DNA of 6,580 nt from Bacillota bacterium (GTDB taxonomy: Bacteria; Bacillota; Clostridia; Acetivibrionales; DTU013). Positions 1 to 5,727 of this stretch are shown one piece after another. The DNA is taken from contig JAEYON010000157.1 in assembly GCA_023411645.1 (NCBI GenBank), forward strand, positions 1 through 6,580. The letters run 5' to 3'. Each line of letters begins with the position of its first letter. Position 1 is the stretch's first letter. A program made the translations under genes and the position numbers. The notes beneath the pieces were generated by a model that ran no database searches, was not told where the DNA came from, and saw only the letters and a list, made by a program, of their open reading frames with translations.

Positions 1-1
1 T

Positions 2-538
2 GTTGCAGGTCATTGGGCGGAAGAGGGCATTGCCTTTGTGGTAAGCCGCGAACTGTTCAACGGCACCTCAGCCACCACCTTCAGCCCCAACACAGCCATG
101 ACACGGGGCATGTTCGTCACCGTACTGGGTCGGCTGGCAAAGGCCGATGTAAGCGGCTACACCGCCAGCAGCTTCACCGATGTAAGCACCGATGCTTACT
201 ACATGGGCTACATCCAGTGGGCAAGTGAAAACGGCATGATCAACGGCATGGGCAACGGAGCCTTTGCTCCCGATCAGTCCATCACCCGTGAGCAGATGGC
301 GGCCATCCTGCAAAACTATGCCAAGGTCATGGGATTTGACCTCCCCAAGGTTCATGAAGAAAACACCTTTGCAGACAGTGCCGATATCAGCTCCTATGCC
401 CTGGATGCTGCGCAGCAAATGCAGACGGCAGGCGTGATCACCGGCAAGAGCGGCAATCTCTTTGACCCACAGGGCCAAGCCACCCGCGCCGAGGTTGCAA
501 CAATCCTGTGGCGTTTGGTGAAGCTGCTGGACGCTTAG
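2..538 (+). CDS. SLH-domain surface protein, C-terminal part (5' end outside window)
   Basis: The frame is already open at base 2 and runs 178 codons to a TAG, so this is the C-terminus of a longer gene and no start is visible. It contains three S-layer-homology repeats: one at residues 1-50, beginning mid-repeat with a HWAEE motif; one at about 58-115, starting FTDV and containing ITREQMAAIL; and one at about 123-178, starting TFAD and containing TRAEVATILWRL. SLH triplets bind pyruvylated secondary cell-wall polymer and anchor exported proteins to the Gram-positive wall. Their position at the extreme C-terminus is typical of large secreted enzymes or adhesins, whose catalytic or binding part would lie upstream of the window. 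The coding stretch is clearly richer in G+C than the genes to its right. I see no convincing terminator directly after the stop. The GTG at 38 is internal to the first repeat and is not a real start. Confidence 0.93.
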   Translation, partial: VAGHWAEEGIAFVVSRELFNGTSATTFSPNTAMTRGMFVTVLGRLAKADVSGYTASSFTDVSTDAYYMGYIQWASENGMINGMGNGAFAPDQSITREQMAAILQNYAKVMGFDLPKVHEENTFADSADISSYALDAAQQMQTAGVITGKSGNLFDPQGQATRAEVATILWRLVKLLDA

Positions 539-638
539 GGCCGACCGGAAATCATTCATTATCAGGATATCGTAAGACGCAGATGCCCTGAAACCGTCTG
601 GCTGCATAAAAAACACGAAAGGTGCTCCCGTACAAAAG

Positions 639-664
639 GGGCTCTATGTCAAATGTTGTGGTAG
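639..664 (-). repeat. Putative terminal inverted repeat of the ISL3 remnant
   Basis: Reading inward from 639, the sequence GGCTCTATGTCAAATGTTG matches the usual style of ISL3-family ends (a GG start, then CTCTTTGTCAA). It sits at the expected distance beyond the transposase stop. No second copy was found in the window. The flanking bases at 631-638 could be half of an 8-bp target duplication, but without the other end this cannot be confirmed. Confidence 0.6.
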
Positions 665-698
665 AGCTCAAGTAAAATAAAATATTGATATATTTTCC

Positions 699-726
699 GA
701 ACCGTCGAAATCAAAATCGACGGTTC
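699..726. terminator. Hairpin inside the IS remnant, possible bidirectional terminator
   Basis: A perfect 10-bp inverted repeat (GAACCGTCGA, 8-base loop, TCGACGGTTC) is flanked on the left by TATATTTTCC and on the right by ATTTTCT. Transcripts from either side would therefore form a stable stem followed by a U-rich stretch. It lies between the transposase stop and the terminal repeat, where it could have ended the transposase transcript. Confidence 0.5.
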
Positions 727-833
727 ATTTTCTGAAAAGATAATAAACTTCTAGCAAAAGGCATCTGCACTAAAAACTGGGCATGCGAGAATAAGCTGTG
801 CAGAATCCGGCCCTGATTTAGCTCAAATAACCT

Positions 834-959
834 CTACGCAGACATCATATGTAGAATTCTGTTGCGGAACCTAACAAAGTTGCGTACCCCATAACAATTT
901 CGCTTAAGAACCTTGATTTTGTTATTGCAACCTTCAGTGAAGCCATTCGTGTAACCTAG
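834..959 (-). pseudogene. ISL3-family transposase, C-terminal fragment
   Basis: Read on the minus strand from 959, 41 codons end in a TAG at 834-836. The peptide contains GYTNGFTEGCNNKIKVLKR followed by a YGVRNF...RFRNRILHMM segment. This is the conserved C-terminal block of ISL3 (DDE) transposases, and the Glu of FTEG is the last catalytic acidic residue of the triad. The rest of the protein, normally around 400 residues, is absent. The frame stays open upstream (toward 1010), but I cannot recognise the residues there as transposase, so the break lies at or just beyond about 960. There is no start codon or ribosome binding site. It is a dead relic. Confidence 0.82.
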
Positions 960-966
960 ACTAAAA

Positions 967-1009
967 AGCCGGAGAATGGAAGCGCATTCTGCACTCCGAT
1001 TCTCCGGCT
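967..1009. terminator. Strong hairpin with A/T flanks, terminator-like, at the IS breakpoint
   Basis: A perfect 11-bp inverted repeat (AGCCGGAGAAT and ATTCTCCGGCT) encloses a 21-base loop in which a further GGA/TCC can pair. Read on the minus strand it is followed by TTTTT, which makes a reasonable intrinsic terminator. On the plus strand it is followed only by CTTTAA, which is weaker. It sits exactly where the recognisable transposase sequence stops. The rest of 539-1095 outside the IS parts shows no gene that I can support. Confidence 0.5.
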
Positions 1010-1095
1010 CTTTAACTGAACGTTGGTTTAAGATGTTGAAATTTACAGAAATATAGTTTTTGTGAGTTATATCTTATAAGAACGCGAGTTTCGAC

Positions 1096-1124
1096 TTGAA
1101 TTTTCCCCATATCTGTGATAACAT
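1096..1124 (+). promoter_or_regulatory. Sigma-A-type promoter with extended -10 for the AAA/DUF4143 gene
   Basis: TTGAAT (1096-1101) and TAACAT (1119-1124) are separated by 17 bases, and a TG one base before the -10 gives an extended -10. Transcription would start near 1131, leaving a leader of about 25 bases containing the AAAGGAGGT ribosome binding site at 1139-1147. Confidence 0.55.
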
Positions 1125-1156
1125 ATATTAAGTATTGCAAAGGAGGTCTTTCATCT

Positions 1157-2371
1157 ATGATTAGTCGAGAATTATATATGAGCCGCATCCGTCCTTTTAT
1201 CGGAAATGAGCTTATTAAGGTTTTAACCGGCATCCGCCGCAGCGGAAAGTCCGTTATGCTGGATTTGGTTCAGCGAGAGCTGGTCTCCTCAGGTGTAAAT
1301 GAAAATCAGTTTATTTCCATCAACTTTGAAAATATGAGCAACACACATCTTTGTTTTGCCGAGGCACTACATGAGGAGGTCACTCGGCGGGTAAATGACA
1401 TCTCTGGGAGGGCATATCTTTTTTTTGATGAGATTCAGGAAGTCGTGGGCTGGGAAAAGTGTATCAATTCCTTTCGTGTTGAATTTGATTGTGATATCTA
1501 TATCACCGGTTCAAATGCCAAGCTGCTTTCCGGAGAATTAGCAACTTATCTTGCTGGAAGATATGTGGAATTTGTGATTTATCCTTTTTCTTTTGGAGAA
1601 TTCTCGGAGTTGTATCATACCGTTTTTCCTGACTCCGATTCGAGAGCGATGTTTACCCGGTATCTGACCGATGGCGGGATGCCGTACTTGAGCAACCTCC
1701 GTTACGCCGAGCAGCCGAGCCGCCAGTATCTGCAAGACCTCTATAACTCCGTTGTCCTTAAAGATATCGTAAAACGCAACAGCATCAGGGACGTTGATCT
1801 GCTGGAGCGTATCATCGCTTACATTACAGCTAATGTCGGGACGACTTTTTCCGCTACGGCAATTTCTAAATACCTCAAAAGCGAGGGACGCACTGTAGCG
1901 CCGGAGACCATCCTCAATTACATCAAGGCTTGCGAGGATGCTTTTCTGTTCTATCGTGTCCGCAGACAGGATTTGCAGGGTAAGAAGATTCTCACTGTCA
2001 ACGAAAAATACTATTTTGCTGACCACGGAATCAGAGAGGCTGTTTTCGGCGGGAATATGAAGGATATTAATCTAATTTTTGAGAACATCGTGTATATGGA
2101 ACTCCTGCGGCGAGGGTACAAGGTCACCGTTGGGAAGGCAGGAGAAAAAGAGATCGATTTTATTGCTGAAAAGCAAACACAAAAGCTCTACGTTCAGGTG
2201 GCTTATCTGCTTGCATCCGAGGAAACGATCCAGCGTGAATTCGGAGCATATGATACGGTCCGGGACAACTTTCCTAAGTATGTTGTGTCGTATGATGAAT
2301 TCGACATGAGCAGGGATGGCCTGAAGCATATGAATATCCGTGAGTTCCTGTTGTCTGAGCAATGGAGTTGA
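1157..2371 (+). CDS. AAA-type ATPase with DUF4143 C-terminal domain
   Basis: This is a 404-residue cytoplasmic P-loop ATPase of the AAA_14/DUF4143 group, which is common in anaerobic bacteria and archaea and has no established cellular role. Walker A is GIRRSGKS (residues 25-32). Walker B is YLFFDEIQ (87-94). A sensor-1-like TGSNA lies at 117-121. The DUF4143 region follows from about 165. Its last part has the arrangement of a PD-(D/E)XK-like fold: ENIVYMELLRRGY (E315), EIDFIAEK (D334) and LYVQV (Q348), with Gln in place of the usual Glu-x-Lys, so nuclease activity is doubtful. The start at 1157 is chosen because AAAGGAGGT (GGAGG at 1142-1146) lies 10 bases upstream. An in-frame ATG at 1115 precedes this site and lies inside the promoter. 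The length is normal for the family. The neighbouring DUF4180 gene has its own promoter, so the two need not be co-transcribed. A second, truncated paralogue lies inverted at 3073-3879. Confidence 0.92.
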   Translation: MISRELYMSRIRPFIGNELIKVLTGIRRSGKSVMLDLVQRELVSSGVNENQFISINFENMSNTHLCFAEALHEEVTRRVNDISGRAYLFFDEIQEVVGWEKCINSFRVEFDCDIYITGSNAKLLSGELATYLAGRYVEFVIYPFSFGEFSELYHTVFPDSDSRAMFTRYLTDGGMPYLSNLRYAEQPSRQYLQDLYNSVVLKDIVKRNSIRDVDLLERIIAYITANVGTTFSATAISKYLKSEGRTVAPETILNYIKACEDAFLFYRVRRQDLQGKKILTVNEKYYFADHGIREAVFGGNMKDINLIFENIVYMELLRRGYKVTVGKAGEKEIDFIAEKQTQKLYVQVAYLLASEETIQREFGAYDTVRDNFPKYVVSYDEFDMSRDGLKHMNIREFLLSEQWS

Positions 2372-2456
2372 GCCTCAGCTTTTGATGAGAATTTCCAACA
2401 AACAAGTGCCTGTCATGGTTTGCTGCCATGTATGGGACACTATAACGGCTGATATT

Positions 2457-2485
2457 TTGGTGCTGAAAGCTTACTGCAATACAAT
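2457..2485 (+). promoter_or_regulatory. Sigma-A-type promoter for the DUF4180 gene
   Basis: TTGGTG (2457-2462) and TACAAT (2480-2485) are 17 bases apart, placing the transcript start near 2492, about 40 bases before the start codon. In the 161-base gap between genes there is also a small hairpin (CATGG 2414-2418 with CCATG 2426-2430). It has no T-run after it, so I do not call it a terminator of the upstream gene. Confidence 0.5.
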
Positions 2486-2532
2486 ACTTACTAAGCGGTA
2501 AACAGGAATTTATAAGGAGAATAAACACAATC

Positions 2533-2898
2533 ATGAATATAAAAACAGTTAAGACCAATGGCACGGAAATAGCAGTTGTAAACAGCGATAATGTTTGTAT
2601 CTCAGATGGACAATCCGCACTGGACTTCATGATGTCTGTGAGTTATGAAACCGGGTGCCATTCCATAGTAGTAAACAAAGACGCTTTTGTTAAGGAATTC
2701 TTTGTTTTAAGCACACAGATTGCAGGTGAAATTTTACAGAAATTTATCAATTATCATTTCAAGCTTGCGATTGTCGGCGACTTTTCAGCCTATACAAGTA
2801 AACCTCTCAAAGACTTTATATATGAAAGCAATGCCGGAAAAGATATCTTCTTTGTATCTTCCGAAAATGACGCTATTGAGAAACTGAGTAAAGTATAA
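2533..2898 (+). CDS. DUF4180-family protein
   Basis: This 121-residue soluble protein resembles the DUF4180 family, whose function is unknown. The fold pattern is visible in three places: an N-terminal strand region (ICISDGQSALDFMM-like, residues 22-34); a central segment with KDAFVKEFFVLSTQIAGEIL around 49-68; and a C-terminal part with KLAIVGDFS (77-85), SKPLKDFIYESN and a final FFVSSENDAIEKL. I see no signal peptide, membrane segment or nucleotide-binding loop. The ATG at 2533 is preceded by AAGGAGA at 2514-2520, a somewhat long 12-base spacing. The gene has its own promoter and terminator and so is probably monocistronic. Its neighbours on either side are DUF4143 ATPases in opposite orientations, and nothing in the sequence links it to them functionally. 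Confidence 0.85.
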   Translation: MNIKTVKTNGTEIAVVNSDNVCISDGQSALDFMMSVSYETGCHSIVVNKDAFVKEFFVLSTQIAGEILQKFINYHFKLAIVGDFSAYTSKPLKDFIYESNAGKDIFFVSSENDAIEKLSKV

Positions 2899-2922
2899 AT
2901 TCCAATTTATAAATCAAATTAC

Positions 2923-2957
2923 AGCGACATGGAACCAAAAACCATGCCGCTTTTTTG
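2923..2957 (+). terminator. Intrinsic terminator of the DUF4180 gene
   Basis: The stem GCGACATGG / CCATGCCGC (2924-2932 with 2942-2950) has one A-C mismatch, an outer A-T pair and a 9-base loop. TTTTTT (2951-2956) follows directly. It lies 25 bases after the stop codon at 2898. Confidence 0.85.
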
Positions 2958-3072
2958 TTCTCTTTCAGTAAAGGCTTCAATAATTTCCTGATGCTTCTGA
3001 GATGGTCGGACAGAAGCAGCCGCATTGGTATAATATCAATCGGCGTCTATCAGCTTGAGCGTACGGCATGAG

Positions 3073-3879
3073 CTAATATTCCGAGCTTAACAAGAAATCC
3101 ACTATATGCATTGTTTTGATTCCCTGATAATTCCCGCCCGCAAATTCATCTGCTCGCAGTACATACTTGGGATAATTGTCGGCGATAGCGAGCAGTCTGC
3201 CATACTCCCGTTGCTCTGTTTCTTCTTTTTCAATCTGCTGGGTAATCTGAATATAGAGCTTATTTTCCTGTCGGGTCGCAACAAAATCAATCTCGGCATT
3301 CCCGATTTTGCCGATGCAGACCTCATAACCACGCCGCAGTAATTCCAAGTAAACTATGTTTTCAAGCATTGCAGCAACGCTATCCGGCGTGTAGCCCAGA
3401 ATGCTGTAACGGAAGGCCGAATCGCTTAAATAGAATTTCTCCTGCGTCTTTAAAATCTCTTTGCCCTGAATATCGTAACGGGAGCAGCGATGCAGAATAT
3501 AAGCATTTTCAAGTTTAGCAAGGTAAGTATATACAGTTTCATTATCAATAGTACGGTTTTGACTCTTAAGATAATTTGATATTGAAGCTGCGGAAAAGGT
3601 ACGTCCGACATTATCAAAAGCAAATTTAACGATACGCTCCAGTTGGTCAACCTTGTGGATCTGATTGTGCTTAACAATATCTGTGAAAATCGTTGAGTTA
3701 TAAATATCTCTTACAATCGGGTATGCCTCGTCCGGTGTGTACGGTTGCAGATGGACGGAAGGAAACCCGCCTAAGCGGAGATAGCGTGCAAATTCGCTGT
3801 GGAGGTTTTGAGCCAAGCCAGTTATCACTAACGACATGACCATGAGCACAATAAGTACTAAAGATAGAGCCTTTTTCAT
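3073..3879 (-). CDS. Chimeric ORF: signal peptide fused to a truncated DUF4143 protein lacking the AAA domain
   Basis: The 268-residue frame starts at an ATG (3877-3879) with GGAGG 8 bases upstream. Residues 1-24 (MKKALSLVLIVL... ending ITGLAQ) are a typical secretory signal peptide, with charged KK, a hydrophobic core and a possible cleavage site after GLA. From about residue 29 (EFARYLRLGGFP) the protein is a DUF4143 C-terminal half. It aligns along its length with residues 165-404 of the complete ATPase at 1157-2371. Shared landmarks are the DIYNS/DLYNS segment, VGRTFSAASISNYLKS, DIQGKEIL, ENIVYLELLRRGYEV (E179), AEIDFVA (D198), LYIQI (Q211) and a final FLLSSEY. Walker A, Walker B and sensor 1 are all missing. 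An AAA protein has no reason to carry a secretion signal, so I infer a deletion or recombination that joined the 5' end and ribosome binding site of an exported-protein gene to the 3' half of an ATPase gene. The join is near 3795-3808. It is probably non-functional, yet it has no internal stop or frameshift. Confidence 0.8.
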   Translation of the reverse strand: MKKALSLVLIVLMVMSLVITGLAQNLHSEFARYLRLGGFPSVHLQPYTPDEAYPIVRDIYNSTIFTDIVKHNQIHKVDQLERIVKFAFDNVGRTFSAASISNYLKSQNRTIDNETVYTYLAKLENAYILHRCSRYDIQGKEILKTQEKFYLSDSAFRYSILGYTPDSVAAMLENIVYLELLRRGYEVCIGKIGNAEIDFVATRQENKLYIQITQQIEKEETEQREYGRLLAIADNYPKYVLRADEFAGGNYQGIKTMHIVDFLLSSEY

Positions 3880-3932
3880 TTAAGTTTCCTCCGTTTCATT
3901 TTTTGACTATTTCTGTTTTAGCCGCGGCAAGC

Positions 3933-3965
3933 TAATAAAAAGTAATGCCCCATTACTTTTTATTA
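3933..3965. terminator. Perfect 15-bp palindrome with 3-base loop between divergent genes
   Basis: TAATAAAAAGTAATG (3933-3947), CCC, then the exact complement CATTACTTTTTATTA (3951-3965). The A-tract/GTAATG/CATTAC/T-tract layout is that of a bidirectional intrinsic terminator with a low-GC stem. However, it lies upstream of both flanking genes (3879 on the minus strand, 4046 on the plus strand), where a terminator is unexpected. It could instead be a regulatory operator, an insulator, or the terminator of a lost gene. An 8-bp GCCGCGGC palindrome lies nearby at 3921-3928. Confidence 0.5.
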
Positions 3966-4001
3966 ACTGTAGAGCCGCACGATTAATCCGCGACCTTTTT
4001 G

Positions 4002-4029
4002 TTTGCTCTTCATTTCACTTGGGTATAAT
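4002..4029 (+). promoter_or_regulatory. Possible promoter for the rhodanese lipoprotein
   Basis: A perfect -10 box TATAAT lies at 4024-4029. The best -35 candidate is a weak TTTGCT at 4002-4007 (16-base spacer). Transcription from it would start near 4036, inside or at the edge of the ribosome binding site (GGAGG 4036-4040), giving a leader of only about 10 bases. Either the mRNA is almost leaderless or the true promoter is further upstream. Confidence 0.4.
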
Positions 4030-4045
4030 AAATTTGGAGGTCAAT

Positions 4046-4654
4046 ATGAATAAACTTTTTTTCACTCTATTAATCGCTATTATATTGCTTGCAGGCTGCG
4101 GACTAAAGAATGAAAACATCGTCTTTTCTGCTACCATTGAAAGTATCCATGATAACAGTATCATGGTGACTACCTCTGACGACTTAAGCTTTGATAAAGC
4201 CAGCGTTGACTTTGATAAAAAGCTAAAAATTCCGTTTACCCCTGCAGTGGGACAAACGGTTGAAATTGAAGCTCTTCCAGAGATTCGGGAGAGCTATCCT
4301 GTACAGATTACGGCGGTGAAAATAAGCTTGAAGGATGAAAGCAAAAAAGCTGAGTACAAGAAGATTACTCCCAACGAAGCCATTGAAATGATGAGCGAGG
4401 ATGTAATAATCCTTGACGTACGCACCAAGGCTGAGTTTGATGAGGGGCATATCCCAAATGCCGTGCTGCTCCCCGATGCCGATATAACACAAAGGGCTGA
4501 GGAAGCGCTGCCAGACAAGGATCAGACCATTCTCGTTTATTGCCGCAGCGGCCGGCGCAGTGCGTTAGCGGCAAAAGACCTGATTCAGTTAGGCTACACG
4601 AGCGTTTACGATTTTGGCGGTATCCTCGACTGGCCCGGTGAGGTTGTGAAATAA
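4046..4654 (+). CDS. Lipoprotein with DUF3221-like and rhodanese domains
   Basis: This 202-residue protein is predicted to be tethered to the outer face of the membrane. A short lipoprotein signal runs to LLAGC, with the lipidated Cys at residue 18. Residues 26-95 resemble DUF3221, a small domain found in Firmicute lipoproteins; the ending with GQTVEIEALPEIRESYPVQ is characteristic. Residues 105-202 form a rhodanese domain. It has the LDVRTKAEFDEGHIPNA motif (123-139), an active-site loop CRSGRRS with catalytic Cys166, and a terminal GGILDWPGEV. Rhodaneses carry sulfur on this Cys as a persulfide, and the six-residue CRSGRR loop is of the sulfur-transfer type. The substrate outside the membrane is unknown. 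The ATG at 4046 is chosen for GGAGG 5 bases upstream. The in-frame TTG at 4019 precedes the ribosome binding site and would spoil the signal peptide. The last 49 bases overlap the convergent kinase gene. Confidence 0.92.
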   Translation: MNKLFFTLLIAIILLAGCGLKNENIVFSATIESIHDNSIMVTTSDDLSFDKASVDFDKKLKIPFTPAVGQTVEIEALPEIRESYPVQITAVKISLKDESKKAEYKKITPNEAIEMMSEDVIILDVRTKAEFDEGHIPNAVLLPDADITQRAEEALPDKDQTILVYCRSGRRSALAAKDLIQLGYTSVYDFGGILDWPGEVVK

Positions 4655-5727
4655 TAGACCAGATCGCATTGCTCCTTGATCTTCATTTCGCTGAAATAGA
4701 GATTTTCCATTGGGATCCATTCATTAATGAATCTTTTGTGCATAAATGCACCGTTTCTTTTAAGGATCCTGGAGCTTTGATCTTTTTCATCAATCTCAAG
4801 AAAGATCTTCAGGTCATAATAGCCTGCCAAAGTTGGGTGCATGCTGTAAGACCCCTCAATAATATTCAATCTTTTGGGGGTAACCGTAACATGCTCCCCA
4901 AAATTCATCTGTTGACAGTCATATACCCGATATTGGAACGCTCCGCCATGGAGCAAATTAGACAGAACCTCTTCCTTAAACCGGACATAATCCACATTCC
5001 CGCCAACCTCTTTCAACCGTTCTTTTGTCTTTAACTCAGGCCTCAGAAAAAAATCGTCCATATGAAAGACATTGCAGTCATATACGCTTCGAATCAACGA
5101 TGCAAGAGTGCTTTTCCCGGCGCCGCTGTTCCCTTCGACGGCTACCTTGACCGATTCCATTTCACTTAACAACTGGTCGATTTTTCGGAACACATCAAAA
5201 TAGTGCATATATTCAGATTTAATAATACGATATGCTGGCGAATAAGCCTGTCTATAGGGCTCGCTGTGGCTTACAGCCGGATATCCCATGCTTTTGTAAT
5301 CTGCTAAATATGCATCCACATCCTCGGCCGGGTATGGCAGTTCCTTATCTATGCAGCATTGCCGAAATACAGTCAATTTGTCTTCAAAGCTGTCAATGCT
5401 GCCGAGCACTGAAGTTGCTGTACTGACAAACATCTGATTTACAGTCTCCAAACTGATATCAGAATCTATCAGCTTCTTTAAATGCAGTCTGCAAAGGCCG
5501 TTTGCAATCTCTTCAAAAGGAACAAGACCTTGAGCGTCATGATCATGTTTGCTCAAAGTCTCGAACTCCTCTATGAGACGATCTATGCTATCTTTTTCAT
5601 TTGTAATCAGGTGTCCTCCTGCAAACTCATTTTGGTAAATCAGCTTGACCATATCTCGTATCTGCATTGCGGGATATCTTTCAAAGTGCCGCAGGAGCAA
5701 CTTTCTTAACTCTTTTTTATCAGTCAT
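4606..5727 (-). CDS. Uridine kinase-like P-loop kinase with an extra N-terminal domain
   Basis: This cytoplasmic protein of 373 residues has two parts. Residues 1-180 form an all-alpha-looking domain of unknown function (IYQNEFAGGHL at 30-40, NGLCRLHL at 76-83). Residues 190-355 are a P-loop kinase of the uridine kinase/CoaA/nicotinamide-riboside-kinase type. It shows Walker A GNSGAGKST (199-207), the HMDDFF acid motif (222-227), GNVDYVRF (243-250), IIEGSYSMHP (289-298) and a lid-like RILKRNG (320-326). It probably transfers phosphate from ATP to a small hydroxyl-bearing substrate, which cannot be named. The ATG at 5727 forms ATGACTGA with the stop of the upstream S component, an 8-base overlap suggesting translational coupling. 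A TTG at 5733 is the alternative start; AAAGGT at about 5741-5746 could serve either. The last residues, from about 358 (FTTSPGQSRIPPKS), are encoded antisense to the rhodanese gene and look like a read-through tail rather than family sequence. Confidence 0.85.
   Translation of the reverse strand: MTDKKELRKLLLRHFERYPAMQIRDMVKLIYQNEFAGGHLITNEKDSIDRLIEEFETLSKHDHDAQGLVPFEEIANGLCRLHLKKLIDSDISLETVNQMFVSTATSVLGSIDSFEDKLTVFRQCCIDKELPYPAEDVDAYLADYKSMGYPAVSHSEPYRQAYSPAYRIIKSEYMHYFDVFRKIDQLLSEMESVKVAVEGNSGAGKSTLASLIRSVYDCNVFHMDDFFLRPELKTKERLKEVGGNVDYVRFKEEVLSNLLHGGAFQYRVYDCQQMNFGEHVTVTPKRLNIIEGSYSMHPTLAGYYDLKIFLEIDEKDQSSRILKRNGAFMHKRFINEWIPMENLYFSEMKIKEQCDLVYYFTTSPGQSRIPPKS

Larger units (their letters stand above)
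639..962 (-). mobile_element. Remnant of an ISL3-family insertion sequence (right end only)
   Basis: Two independent marks agree. On the minus strand, 959-834 encodes the C-terminus of an ISL3-family transposase. About 170 bases downstream of its stop, at 639-664, lies a sequence beginning GGCTCTATGTCAAATG, which resembles the GGCTCTTTGTCAA-type terminal inverted repeats of that family. The outer end is therefore near 639. No matching inverted repeat is visible on the other side, so the element is truncated somewhere around 960-1010, and most of the transposase is gone. It cannot move on its own. The exact inner boundary is uncertain. The family assignment rests on recalled motif and repeat similarity, not on a search. 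Confidence 0.75.

Noticed and set aside
68..616. Long minus-strand open frame opposite the SLH protein
   Set aside because: It is a shadow of the GC-rich SLH coding frame. The peptide has no recognisable domain, while the plus strand carries three clear SLH repeats.
539..638. Terminator for the SLH gene
   Set aside because: Only imperfect pairings (such as GCAG/CTGC before AAAAAA) are seen, with no T-run on the plus strand.
1115..1156. Earlier ATG giving a 418-residue ATPase
   Set aside because: The added 14 codons span the -10 box and the GGAGG site. The ATG at 1157 has ideal spacing from the ribosome binding site, and the family begins there.
1012..1233. 73-codon minus-strand open frame
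   Set aside because: It overlaps the promoter and start of the ATPase gene, is not in the transposase frame, lacks a ribosome binding site and has no recognisable motif.
4669..5034. 121-codon plus-strand open frame within the kinase gene
   Set aside because: It is antisense to the kinase P-loop region. The composition is typical of a shadow frame, and the kinase motifs are on the other strand.
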